A stretch of 64,000 bases of DNA from Adiantum capillus-veneris (taxonomy: Eukaryota > Streptophyta > Polypodiopsida > Polypodiales > Pteridaceae), in assembly GCA_014529385.2 (NCBI GenBank), contig CM043969.1, positions 31,159,446-31,223,445 on the forward strand, read 5' to 3'. Below, one piece after another: positions 10,179-19,496 of this stretch; the stretch's first letter is position 1, and the number at the start of each line of letters is the position of its first letter. The notes under the pieces are model-generated. The model saw only the letters and a program-made list of their open reading frames with translations, made no database searches and was not told the DNA's origin. The position numbers and the translations under genes are program-made.

Positions 10179-10465
10179 GCAAGCAAGAGAATGATGAAAG
10201 AGAGTAGAGGGCTGAAGAATAGAATGTCACATGTGAAGAGAATCAGCCCGTATGTAGTGCTTGAAAAGGAAACGCAACGAGGAAGGAAATAAAATTTGGA
10301 AACGTGAGAAACTCTCAACTCACATGCTGAAACGTCACGTAAGTGCACCTTACACTTTTCAAGGCACTCATTAAAAATATACCTTAGTGGACAATCATCA
10401 CTCTTCTCGAGAAATTTTTTAAAAGATGCAATAAAAAAATATCCGGCCTCCATAATCCAATTCAA
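10175..10465 (-). other. Short hydrophobic-tailed frame after B integrase
   Basis: A 96-codon frame overlaps the integrase stop by 4 bp and the next ATG by 4 bp. Its last 30 residues are hydrophobic (YGLILFTCDILFFSPLLSFIILLLA), resembling a membrane segment. It could be a remnant of a spacer or a real small ORF; low complexity and lack of homology keep this tentative. Confidence 0.25.
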
Positions 10466-10815
10466 AAATCAGTCAATTTCCAAATTCTAACATCTCCACC
10501 AAACTGCACTTGATTTCCCAATACTTGAATATCCTCCCTCTGATTATTAGTATCTCTACACACTGCTTCATCCATCAAATCATCTACTTGGACAACTGCT
10601 GCTATAGGCCAATCTAAATGAGGTGGTTTACCAACAAAATTTTTCAATCTGCAACCATTAACTGGAGAGTCCACTCTAGTCCCATACACATCAGCAACAA
10701 TAAAAGTACCGTGACCCTTATCCTCAACAATCTGGTATGGTCCCTGGTATCTTAAAGTTAATCTGCCAGGATGTGGTCCCAATCTAGAGTTATAAAGCAT
10801 AACCCAATCTCCCAC
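10462..10815 (-). pseudogene. Integrase C-terminal (GPY/F) domain of B
   Basis: 117 codons. GDWVMLYNSRLGPHPGRLTLRYQGPYQIVEDKGHGTFIVADVYG and VNGCRLKNF are the hallmarks of the Ty3/gypsy integrase GPY/F module, which binds DNA and helps target choice. It follows the catalytic core after one stop (10816-10818 region). No chromodomain follows, so B is not a chromovirus. Confidence 0.85.
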
Positions 10816-11595
10816 CTAAAAAACTTTGAACTTGATATTTTGATTCACCCAAGATTTTCTCCTCCTCTGAATTATTTCAGTTATATAAAAACTCACATGC
10901 CTATCTTCTTCCAACTGCAACAAATAACTGCTTCTATGTTGAACATACATTTTGGGAGTCATTTTCTCAGCACTCACCCTGAGACTAGGTACCACAGACT
11001 CCATAGGGACAACTGCTTCAAGCCCATAAACTAACCTGAATGGAGTCATACATGTAGTCACTTTGAAAGTTGTCCTAAAGGACCACAAAGCTGAATCTAA
11101 CTTTTCATCCCAATCCTTCTTATTGTCCTGCACAATCTTCTTCAAAACCCTAATCAATATCTTGTTAGTACTTGTGGCTTGACCATTGGCCTGAGGATAA
11201 TGATCTATGGATTTTTTGTGCATGATCATATGAGTTTTAGTAAGTTCAGCAATAACAGCATTCAGAAAATGAGATCCTCTGTCACTTACCAACTCCACAG
11301 GACAACCAAACCTGGTCATGATATTATGATAAAGAAACCTTGCCACACTAGCAGCTGTATTGTCTTTCAATGCTACAGCCTCCACCCATTTAGTACTATA
11401 ATCAGTGGCCACCAATATGTACTTGCATCCTCTGCTAGTAGTTGGATTCACTGTTCCCACAAAATCTAAATCCCATTTCTGAAAAGGTTTTAGAGGCAAG
11501 ATTGGATGATCATTCATTCTTTCTGTAGAATTAGGCTGACCCATCTTCTGATATGTCACACAACTCTTAGCATAATTATGAGCATCCTTCAACAC
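10816..11595 (-). pseudogene. Integrase catalytic core of B
   Basis: 259 codons covering the CX2C side of the zinc domain (degenerate, CVTYQ) and the core. The first catalytic Asp is in WDLDFVGTV (about residue 44) and the second in VSDRGSHF (105). The expected Glu after YPQANGQA is replaced by Thr (TSTNK, about residue 141), so the D,D-35-E triad is incomplete. The rest (LWSFRTTFKVTTCMTPFRLVYG) is standard. The enzyme would join element DNA to the target in the nucleus; this copy should be dead. Confidence 0.88.
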
Positions 11596-12089
11596 ACTGG
11601 GCCACCATAATCCTGCTTGTAAAACTTTCTTTCCAGTAATATCTCCTGAAAAATGTTCTCCAGCAGCCCCAAAATGTGCTTCCTATAAAACAACTGTTTG
11701 TTCAAAATCAAGGACACATCTTCTAATGACCTGATCAATTCTTTCTTATATAAAGCTCCAGCAATAACCAAGAAAGGTCTAATTTTTAGTGCAAACTTTC
11801 TTCGCTGATCTGTAGAAAAGTCTGATGGCATTGTACCATCCATTAAAAACACTATCATCTGATCATACCAATAATCAGAATTGACAGTTTGAACATCAAA
11901 CAATTGAGCATCAGGAAGATCCTCTATAACACCTGTAGGCTTTTCACCTGTCTCAATTCGACTTAAGTAATCTACAATAGCATGCTCCTTGCCTGGTGTA
12001 TGAGTAATAACAAAATCAAACTCTTGCAATAATAACATCCATCTAGCCAACCTCCCTATAAGCAATGTTTTTTTGATTAAGTAAAGCAA
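11589..12089 (-). pseudogene. RNase H C-terminus and integrase zinc region of B
   Basis: 167 codons. FDFVITHTPGKEHAIVDYLSRIETGEKP is the end of the retroviral-type RNase H (D-x-L-S-R motif). From about residue 100 comes the connection to the integrase HHCC domain, with its His residues obscured by a frameshift near 11589-11640. It overlaps the integrase frame by 7 bp. Confidence 0.75.
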
Positions 12090-12207
12090 AGCCTAATGAT
12101 CTACATGAAAGATCACCCTGTTGCACAACAGGTAATGCCTGAATTTGGTCAATACACCACGCCCAAAGCTTCCCTCTTAGTCACTACATAGTTTCTTTCA
12201 GCAGAGG
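12090..12207 (-). pseudogene. RNase H middle of B (frameshifted)
   Basis: A 118-bp stretch between two open pieces carries the expected RNase H middle in broken frames; for example the reverse complement near 12180-12207 encodes SAERNYVVTKREAL-like residues. Nothing else is present. Confidence 0.4.
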
Positions 12208-12651
12208 TTAACACACGAGAAGCATAATATACAGGTGTAAACCAACCCTGGACACCTTCCTGCATGAATACAGCTCCAACAGCCACATCTGAAGCATCCA
12301 AAAAACATGGAAAGGTAAATTCCAATCAAGAGCCTGTAAAATAGGAGTAATTGATATTATCTTCTTCAATAGTTGGAAGGATCTTTCCTGAGCATCAGAC
12401 CACACAAAAGGTACATGCTTCTTAGTAAAATGAGTAAGAGGCATGCACACATTGGCTAAATACCTGATATACCTTCTATGCCACTTAACCTGGCCAACAA
12501 ATCTACCCAACTCCTTAACATTTGTAGGAGCCTTTGCTGCTTGAATCACTTCAATCTTCTTATCATCAATGGACATCCCCTGATGAGATACCACATGACC
12601 CAATAGAATACCACTCTTACTGCAATCACACTTTTGTAAGTATTCAGACAC
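12208..12651 (-). pseudogene. RT thumb and RNase H start of B
   Basis: 147 codons: LGHVVSHQGMSIDDKKIEVIQAAKAPTNVKELGRFVGQVKWHRRYIRYLANVCMPLTHFTKKHVPFVWSDAQERSFQLLKKIIS. This is the conserved region following the RT palm in gypsy elements, then the tether to RNase H. The last 30 codons read out of frame (WMLQMWLLELYSCRK instead of an RNase H 'DASDVAVG' type block). It overlaps the previous piece by 8 bp. Confidence 0.8.
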
Positions 12652-13527
12652 ATTCTGAACATCCTACATCTTTCAAAGCATAACCCCAAATGCTACAAAT
12701 GTAAGTCCTTTTTGCCAAAACTGAAAAATCATCCACAACCACCCTCATGAAATCTTGCAAATAGGGATCAAAAGTCTTATAAGCTGTGTAATTGAAAGAT
12801 GGTGGACCATTCTTCAACCCAAAATTCATGATACTAGAAGCATAAGCCCCCCATTCTGTTATAAAAGCTGTTTTGTGATGATCTTCCTCAGCCACCTGAA
12901 CTCGTTGTACCCAGAAAACCCATCCAAAAAACTATACATTTCTTGTCCAGCTACTACTGCGTTCAAAATAGCATTAAAAAAAGGCATAGGGAAAGGATCA
13001 ATAATGGTTGCTGCATTTAATTTCCTATAGTCAACACAAACCCTAGTTTTCCCATTCTTTTTGGGAACCACAATAATAGGAGACAACCATGTGACTTCAT
13101 GGATAGGTTGGATAAACCCAACAGTTAACAACTTGTCAATTTCTTGTTTTACTTGAGCTGCAAAATTAGGGTTCATTTTGTACCTCTGTTGAACAATAGG
13201 TACTGCATCCTCCTTGAGGTTGATATGATGTTGATGCAAATCAAGATCAATCACTTTACGATCAGAATAATCCCAATAAAATACATCGTTAAATTCCTGT
13301 AACAAATGCAACAAGTCCTGCAAAAACTGACCATCCACATGTACACTGACCTTCACCATTTTAGGATCCTCTTCAGTGACCAAATTAAGCTCCTTCAACT
13401 CATCCTGTTCAACTCTCTTAGATTGCCCAAACCTTTTGTTGTACAACTTCTCCACCATATCTTTAGCCTCTTGTTCTTCCTGCAGACTTACCTCCTTAGA
13501 GCTAGAAGCCACACTCTGATCCATCAT
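12644..13527 (-). pseudogene. Reverse transcriptase of B
   Basis: Two overlapping frames (12859-13527 and 12644-12895). The first has the pre-RT linker, then TWLSPIIVVPKKNGKTRVCVDYRKLNAATI and YSFLDGFSGYNE. The second has HKTAFITEWGAYASSIMNFGLKNGPPSF and the catalytic box as VVVDDFSV (Tyr to Val before VDD) at about residues 53-58. A single frameshift at 12859-12895 joins them. Otherwise it is typical of plant gypsy RT. Confidence 0.87.
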
Positions 13528-13535
13528 TCTTAATA

Positions 13536-13990
13536 GGGAAAATTACCAAAATACCCCTCTTATTTATGGAAATTCCCAAAAGACCCCTCAAATTTAAAAA
13601 ATTCCCAAAATACCCCCGATATTTTGTCATAAATTCCCAAAATGCCCTTCAAATTTTCCAAAATTCCCAAAATACCCCTGATTGTGAGAGTAAATTTCTC
13701 CAAAAATAAATTTTTTTGTAGGTCTTCACAAGAAGAGTGATTGTCTATCGTACAAGATGCTAAAACTACAATTTGCGTTGGTTATGTAGGCTTTGGAGAT
13801 GAATTGCTTCATTATTTTTAAACATAATTGCCTTTTTTGCGATGGTAACCGGTGACAAATTACATGCTGAGCACTCAAAAACTGATCTCAATTGTCAAAA
13901 ACGAGAAAATCTTGAACAATCCAACCAAAGTAGATACAAGGGTATTTTGGGAATTTCCTCAAATTAGAGGGGTATTTTGGTAATTTTCCC
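13536..13990. mobile_element. Mutator-type MITE inserted in B
   Basis: A 455-bp non-coding element has terminal inverted repeats of about 50 bp beginning GGGAAAATTACCAAAATACC on both strands. It is flanked by an exact 9-bp duplication, TTCTTAATA, at 13527-13535 and 13991-13999. Nine bases is the usual target duplication of Mutator-like elements. Near the ends the motif 'AAATTCCCAAAATACCCC' recurs several times (13560-13680). No ORF. Removing the element and one duplication copy keeps the reading frame of B open across the site. Confidence 0.9.
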
Positions 13991-14276
13991 TTCTTAATAC
14001 ATCAGCTCCTTGAATTTCCTGACCTGAAACAGGTGCTTCTTCCCCAAGCTCGGATCCTTCATCTTTCTGCAAAATACCCTCAACATCCACTTCAATCACT
14101 GGTACAATTGTAGGGTTAGCCTGCAAGAATGCTTCTTCCTCATCATCCTCAACTTCATCTGCTAAGTTAATTGATTGGGAAAACATTAGTCTCTCCTTGC
14201 CTGAAATTTTCTTCCTTCCAAGCATAGGAGTAGTAAGAACTTGTTTACCTTTGGTAAGAACAACCTGATTCTTATC
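13991..14276 (-). pseudogene. Protease-RT linker of B
   Basis: An acidic segment (ADEVEDDEEEAFLQANPTIVPVIEVDVEGILQKDEGSELGEE) read on the minus strand. It lies between retropepsin and RT, interrupted downstream by the MITE. Such acidic linkers are common here; no domain is recognised. Confidence 0.55.
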
Positions 14277-14570
14277 TTAATCCTGTTTCACCTTGGCTAA
14301 TCTAAACCAAGGTCTACCTAGCAGCATCTCATAAGAACTATGCCCTTCTTTCATCTTGAGTACCACAAAGTTCACCAGAAATTGCATACCTGATATTAGC
14401 ACAGAAGTTTGTCTCAAAATTCCAACTGGTTGCACCCTTGTTTGATCAGCCATCTTAACCTGGAAAGGTTCTGGTTCTAATTTCCCCAAATTCATATCAA
14501 GGTACACAGATTCAGGTAATATGTTAACTCCAGATCCTCCATCAAGCAGTACTTCTTAAAACAATCTTCC
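14277..14570 (-). pseudogene. Retropepsin of B
   Basis: The reverse strand near 14505-14550 encodes LLDGGSGVNILPESVYLDM, the active-site loop (D-G-G, a common plant gypsy variant of D-S/T-G). It continues through 14277-14507 with VGILRQTSVLISGMQFLVNFVVL and the C-terminal MLLGRPWFRLAKV block ('LLGRPW'). It would mature the gag-pol polyprotein. A stop or frameshift lies just upstream of the loop, so it is not an intact frame. Confidence 0.8.
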
Positions 14571-14926
14571 TTGAAAAGTCACCTTAATCACTGGTACTAC
14601 AAAATCAACATCAGAAGGGTGTATAGAGTGAACACCTGGTTCAATAATGGGTTGTGAGGACAATTCAACTCCTCTACCCAACAATTTATTCAACAATATT
14701 TCTTGAAAGCTGGAACCAAACACAGCATCTGATCTAGGGACAATTGCAAAGGAGAGTTGATCAATTCTTCAAACCAATCCCTTGCTTCACCTAAAACCTG
14801 CACTTCCTCCCTTTTAAGAGATGAAGATTCTATTAACTCTACAACTCCATTATCCAAAACCTGATGTCTTTGTTCCTTTTCCACCTGCTGGTGTACCTTA
14901 TCTCTGATCCCTTTTGTTATTCCCAC
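14571..14926 (-). pseudogene. gag-protease linker of B
   Basis: A 78-codon open piece (14690-14926) with GIRDKVHQQVEKEQRHQVLDNGVVELIESSSLKREEVQVLGEARDWFEELINSP lies between the nucleocapsid and protease. Charged, helical-looking, no recognised domain. 14927-15190 continues in broken frames. Confidence 0.4.
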
Positions 14927-15189
14927 TCAATAGGACCCTTGGCCTTGGACCTAGTTACTGCCAAAACCTCAACTCCCTCAAAGCTCAAATCTGAATAACT
15001 GTTACTTGCATCCTCATCAGGTATCTCCTCAATAATCACAAAGGAAGATGGTCCATGTACAGGTGCTGTAAAAATTGGAATGTCAATAACGATAACATTA
15101 GCCTAAGCCTCAGGTGGATTTTGAGGAGCTGGTTCTGGTCTTACCTACTAATCGTCGTGATTATAAGGTACAACAGGTATCCCCCTTTC

Positions 15190-15550
15190 TTCTATGTGTT
15201 TGACCCATAAGTCACATCGGATTCCTATAAAATGATTAGGATCTCCACAATACACACAAGGACTGACCCCCTATGGTATCCTCTGATTATTATCCTGATT
15301 TTTGCCAGGCTGTCTGGGAGGTCCATGAAATGGTGGTCTTCCCCTGAAAGGAGCCACCTGGTTTACATCAGCCATAGCCCTACCCCTACCCACATTGGGA
15401 GGTGGTTTATTTCTCTGCTTTGGATTGTATCAGCATTGAGCAGTGGTATGCCCATCCTTTTCACAAATTTCACAAAAACTCTTGTCACTAGGAGCAAGAA
15501 TAGAGTAACATATACCCTTCAATTTTTGCACCAATTCATCTTCAGCATCC
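15190..15550 (-). pseudogene. gag zinc knuckles of B
   Basis: Two Cys/His motifs on the minus strand. Near 15440-15485 CEICEKDGHTTAQC fits CX2CX4HX4C and is immediately followed by a TGA. Near 15210-15255 CVYCGDPNHFIGIRC fits CX2CX4HX5C. An Arg/Pro/Gly-rich linker lies between them (15290-15430). These form the RNA-binding nucleocapsid part of gag. Confidence 0.75.
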
Positions 15551-15553
15551 TTC

Positions 15554-16078
15554 TTATCCTTTTTTCTTAGCACTGCTTGGAGACCCCTTTTTCTTCCTCA
15601 CTTTACTTTTTCTACTGTCACTATCAGATGAAACTTCAAACTGCGAATACGACTCTGACTGTTCAATTGATGCAGAATCACCATTGGAATCAGAACTCCT
15701 CCTGCTTCTGGACTTAGTCATGCCCAATCTTTTCTCAACTCTAGATGCAGCCACCATCAAATTATCAAAACCCCCTACAATGTCAATACTTGCCACATCA
15801 TTCTTCAAACGTGTCCTTAACCCTTTGAGAAAGTACCCGGCCAACATTTCATTAGTGGACCTCTCATTACCTTGAAGTCTCTCAACCAAAATCCTGATTT
15901 TTTGGGCAAAATCATCCACCAACATTGAACCCTGTTTAATTCTTTTGAGTTTACTCAGAACATCAGTAGGCGTTTTCTCCTTTCTAAATCTTTGCAAGAA
16001 ATAAACTTTCAACCCATCATAAGTTGTAAAGTGAGCAACACCATATTGGCTAAACCAACTCATAGCCTTACCTTCCAA
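15554..16078 (-). pseudogene. gag capsid domain of B
   Basis: 174 codons. GKAMSWFSQYGVAHFTTYDGLKVYFLQRFRKEKTPTDVLSKLKRIKQGSMLVDDFAQKIRILVERLQG...AGYFLKGLRTRLKNDVA is the canonical plant retrotransposon gag pattern. It is followed by a Ser/Arg/Lys-rich tail (SRSRRSSDSNGDS...KSKVRKKKGSPSSAKKKG). It would form the particle shell. It continues upstream to 16304-16546 through a frameshifted stretch. Confidence 0.85.
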
Positions 16079-16303
16079 AGTTGCTGCAAACTGTGTAATT
16101 TGATATTATCAGGGAAGATACCCTGATATCCACTAGCCTACCACCTTGTTTCAAATTGAGCCACATGGCAATCCACATCCTCCTTAGACCTACCCTTGAA
16201 CTTTGCTGATTTGATCTGGGGATTAGGGGGTGGTTGAGCCATCAGAATAGGTTGTTGGAGCCTCTAGGTCTTTGCCTGGCAACTAAAAACAGTGGGTCAA
16301 AGC

Positions 16304-16546
16304 TTAGTTGACGTCTACTTCTAATTGGTTTCTTGCCAAGAGTAGTGCCCCCAAGAATTGCCTCACTGACCTTTCCACTGATGCTCCTTCACTCTCGTGT
16401 CCGTGATTCAACAATGGAACATTAGGTGGTGAAGTAGGTGCATTATCATCACTGACATAATCATAATGAAAAGGATCTATATTTCTTGCTTGAGTCTGAG
16501 CATGAGTATAGTACACCCTCGACCTTATCCTACCCCTCTTGAACAT
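16304..16546 (-). pseudogene. gag N-terminal part of B
   Basis: 80 codons from an ATG at 16544-16546, about 100 bp after the 5' LTR. The sequence is hydrophilic (ARNIDPFHYDYVSDDNAPTSPPNVPLLNHGHESEGASVERSVRQFLGALLLA). It fits a gag start because it is the first ATG-led frame after the primer-binding region. The join to the capsid frame (16079-16303) is broken. Confidence 0.6.
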
Positions 16547-16620
16547 GCATCATCTCTGAATAATACACAAAGCACTGTATAACCCTTAGAACCTGAATCA
16601 CAGCCTCAATGAGAGGTCGG

Positions 16621-16638
16621 CAAACAGCGGGATTGCCA
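16621..16638 (-). other. Primer-binding-like site of B
   Basis: Four bases inside the 5' LTR, the minus strand reads TGGCAATCCCGCTGTTTG. Position and the leading TGG (complement of tRNA CCA) fit a tRNA primer site. I cannot name the tRNA; it is neither the initiator-Met type (TGGTATCAGAGC) nor the TGGCGCC type. Confidence 0.5.
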
Positions 16639-16642
16639 AATG

Positions 16643-17037
16643 TGTTGTTGAATAAACACACAAGCAATGAATAATCTCCAAGAGATCGAGTACTGATTAA
16701 TTCAGGGCTAGGTAGTACTGTGTGTGAGATAGAATCAGGAAATCAGAGAGACAGTGAGAGAACGAGAGAGACTCAGACAAAACATCAGAGATTGCATATC
16801 AAGAAAATCCCCAGTACAAGTTCCTAAACAAGACTGAATGCAATCCCGACTCCCAAAGTTCCCCATTCCCAAATATAAATCTGCACCCTGAATTCAGTTA
16901 GAACTGCCCGTTTCTTGGCATACACTAACAATATCCGATTAAGGTCTTCAGGCTTACAATATCGGACTAGCTACTAACAATCAGACAATACATCCGATAT
17001 CCGACTACATATCTGACTTTGTATTTACCCTTCAACA
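16643..17037 (-). mobile_element. 5' LTR of B
   Basis: 395 bp, identical length and ends to 7634-8028, about 94% identical by eye. Its outer edge at 17037 is followed by the ATAAC duplication and then the continuation of A integrase. As the 5' LTR it should carry the promoter of B transcribed leftwards. Confidence 0.93.
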
Positions 17038-17042
17038 ATAAC
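17038..17042. repeat. Target-site duplication of B, right
   Basis: ATAAC, exact match to 7629-7633. Confidence 0.95.
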
Positions 17043-17797
17043 AAATCATCTCCCTATCACCCACAAGCAAATAGACAAGCTGAGCATACGAATAAAATTC
17101 TTAGCTCGGTGCTGACTAAGTGGTTAGTTCAGGAAGGACAGATTGGGAAATGAATCTCCATGCTGCTCTATGGGCTTATCGAGTTTCATTCAAAATAGCT
17201 TCAAATGATACACCCTTTAACCTTGTTTATGGTCTTAATGACATACTGCCAATAGAATTTCTATTGCGAACATTAAGGGTAGCACAGAATCTTGAGTGGA
17301 CTGGACATGAATTGTCAGAAAGACTTGAAGATTTGGAACAGCTAGATGGGCAAAGGCTAACTGCTGTAGCTCACATCTATGCACAAAAGTTGAAACAAAA
17401 ACAATTTTTTGATTCCCACTTAATCACAAAAATCTTTAAGAAAGGGGACTTAGTTTTAGTCTATTCCCTTAAGCAACACATTCCCAAGTTTAAGAAAAAG
17501 GGAAACGGACCGTCTATCATTGAAGATGTACCTCCAAGTGAAGCCGTAAAATTGTCCACCCTAGATGGTGAACCAATGGCTAATTGGATTAGTGGATGTC
17601 GTTTAAAGATATACAATCTGCCGCTAGCCAATGAATTGCTAGAGAGAATGCATGCAGTCAAGCAAAGGAAGATTAAACGACAGCAGGTTATTGATGAAGC
17701 CCAAGAGGAAGCTCGGCTTCGGGTACTCAAACAGAAAGTTGCTCTCAAGAATCAACAAATACCAATTCCCATTAACACTCTAGAAATAGATGACTGA
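17038..17797 (+). pseudogene. Integrase C-terminal half of A
   Basis: Resumes the core directly after the insertion with SSPYHPQANRQAEHTNK, which holds the catalytic Glu (AEHTNK; Gly to Arg in 'ANGQ'). It then runs W-E-x-N-L-H-A-A-L-W-A-Y-R and DTPFNLVYGLNDILP, followed by a GPY/F-like module (GDLVLVYSLKQHIPKFKKKGNGPSIIEDVPPSEAVKLSTLDG, ISGCRLKIY). The main open frame is 17120-17797, with one frameshift near 17110. A long Lys/Gln/Glu-rich helical tail (ERMHAVKQRKIKRQQVIDEAQEEARLRVLKQKVALKNQQ) follows, with no chromodomain. Confidence 0.88.
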
Positions 17798-18222
17798 CAA
17801 TGGGAATTACCTAAAGATGCAGTTTCAACAAACTATGACTGGTTAGACGGAATGGACCTGCGCATCAAAGTACAACTTAATAATCATAGTACCAATGCTT
17901 TGGTCGACACAGGAGCTAGAGTAAATGCAGTGAGTTATTCCACGTACAAGAAGGAAACAAGTCAAGCATTGACACAGGAATAGCGACAATCAAGGGATGC
18001 AACAAGAACCCAACCCCAACATTGGGAGTAGTCAACTTGAACGTGATAGTACATGGTTGTTCATGTCCTCATCAGTTTGTATGCTTACCAGATGAAAACA
18101 TGAATGAGATGATGATTCTTGGCATTCCTTGGATGCGGACATACAAAGCAGTACTAGATTGGGATACAAATAAGCAAAGAGGAATGGAAAGGAAGCAATC
18201 AGCAGACCAAACAACAAAGTAG
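17798..18222 (+). pseudogene. Second retropepsin-like domain of A, after integrase
   Basis: In the frame starting near 17850, LRIKVQLNNHSTNALVDTGARVNAVS contains a textbook aspartic-protease loop (V-D-T-G-A). After a frameshift near 17970, the frame continues with IKGCNKNPTPTLGVVNLNVIVHG, a flap-side strand, and MMILGIPWMRTYKAVLDWD, the C-terminal 'ILGxPW' retropepsin block. This is a whole retropepsin fold split by one frameshift, placed after integrase. A also has a protease remnant in the usual place (3962-4333). The function here is unknown; it could be a captured fragment of another element. Confidence 0.7.
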
Positions 18223-18487
18223 TCAATCTTCCCCATCCCCTCGACAAGCAAATGCTACAAGTAGCATGCAAGGAGTCATGCAAATTTGGGTACAAAAAGC
18301 ACAGCTTAAGGATAAGTCGATTCAAATATGGGTGTCTAAAACTTCACCGCCGACAAAACAAAAGAAGGTTCCAAGGGTGAAAACACAGATACGAGCATCT
18401 TTGAGCAAGGAACCTAACATGAAATTGGTTTGGAAGAAAAAAGAGCACTTATCTTCTCCACACATTGTAAAACCAATCAAGCAATGA
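18223..18487 (+). pseudogene. Basic repeat tail after second protease domain of A
   Basis: 73 codons (18266-18487), Lys-rich, with a degenerate internal repeat: MQIWVQKAQLK, IQIWVSKTSPP and MKLVWKKKEH. It is not a known domain. The basic composition would suit nucleic-acid binding, but that is inference. Decayed coding-like sequence continues to about 18840. Confidence 0.35.
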
Positions 18488-18851
18488 CAAGTTAAGTCTC
18501 AAAAGACTCCACCACACTATACAGCACCAAGCAGACCAAGCTACCAATGGCGAGAAAAAACTCGACAATAAACAGAAGTGCTATCAACAGCTCAAGTAAT
18601 CAATATGCCGAAGCATCCTGACAGTACAATCAAACAGAGAGCACAGAAGCTACAAGATTTTCTCTTTGGAAGACATCAGTAGTAACAAACCTCGACATCA
18701 AAAACCCTTGAGTTAATTACTCAAGACCCAGCTCTTGCACATCATAGTGGTTTGAATTGCATTGATGTTCAAAACATGGTAGAGCCAACCGCAACTATGC
18801 ATAGACATGATTGTTCAACCCATGCACACAGTCGTCCAGAAGTACGCCATC

Positions 18852-18869
18852 TAGGAGGGGTGGAAGGGT
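18852..18869 (+). other. Polypurine tract of A
   Basis: TAGGAGGGGTGGAAGGGT is an almost pure purine run at the expected place downstream of the last coding remnant. It would prime plus-strand DNA synthesis. What follows (TACTAAGTACTAAG) lacks a TG start, so the 3' LTR boundary is uncertain. Confidence 0.6.
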
Positions 18870-19496
18870 ACTAAGTACTAAGTAATTAAGGGCAATGTTT
18901 GAGAGGGAAAAAAAAAAATTCGATGTTAACGTGTGATGTTTTGCAAAATTACCTAATAATATCCTTATAATTCATCATCAAGGGAAAATTCAATGATAAT
19001 ATCTTTCCAACGAGTGTAAATAGTGTATATACTATTAGAAAATCATTAAAAAAAAGTCATTTTTAAATATTTTTCATCATTGTTATTGATAATGAGACTT
19101 AAAAATAAAAAAATTTAACAAAAGCAATAAAGCTGTGTTTTTCAATGTATTTTCTTAATTAGTGGATTTTCACTTTACTTTTTTAGAGAATTTTTCTATT
19201 TTCTTTGATTTTTTCAAATAAAGAGGTTAAAAATTAATAATAAATAGCAAGGAAGCTTAGATAGAAAAATGCAAGAAATATGGTGATCAGAAAGACAAGG
19301 AGGACAAGCACAAAAATTTTCAATGAAATCAGAAGATGGAAGCAAGAAGCCTAAATTAGACAGCCAGGCCTACTTTTGCAGAATTCTTCTAGAATGAGCT
19401 ACAAGAATCCGATCAGAGAAATTTTAAGGCTAACATAGATTTCACGGCCTAGTAGAACTAACAGGGGAATCTAGGGAAAATTTATTTCGGGAAGTC
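18870..19496. other. AT-rich stretch, possible 3' LTR of A
   Basis: Very AT-rich, no ORF. Because it follows a polypurine tract it may be the 3' LTR of A or its remnant, but I find no second copy in the window. It ends where the truncated copy of element C begins. Confidence 0.3.

Larger units (their letters stand above)
7634..17037 (-). mobile_element. Full-length Ty3/gypsy element B
   Basis: It has two 395-bp LTRs with TG...CA ends, a perfect ATAAC target duplication, and minus-strand gag, protease, RT, RNase H and integrase in gypsy order, followed by about 2.3 kb of accessory ORFs before the 3' LTR. It interrupts the integrase of A in reverse orientation, and the frame of A continues across the excision point. 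LTR comparison by eye gives about 22 differences in 395 bp (94%). A 455-bp MITE sits in the protease-RT linker. Only the retroviral RNase H is seen. Confidence 0.93.
1295..18869 (+). mobile_element. Decayed Ty3/gypsy element A (interrupted by B)
   Basis: Plus-strand gag, zinc-knuckle, protease, RT, RNase H and integrase remnants run in order from 1295 to 7633, resume at 17038 and end at a purine tract at 18852-18869. The 7634-17037 segment is element B and does not belong to A. RNase H precedes integrase, the Ty3/gypsy order. I see no second RNase H and no chromodomain. The 5' LTR is absent here; A may resume to the left of F, outside the window. Many stops and frameshifts make it non-functional. 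Confidence 0.8.

Noticed and set aside
10175-10465. Small membrane protein in B
   Set aside because: Listed only as a low-confidence feature: AT-rich hydrophobic tail and no homology make chance likely.
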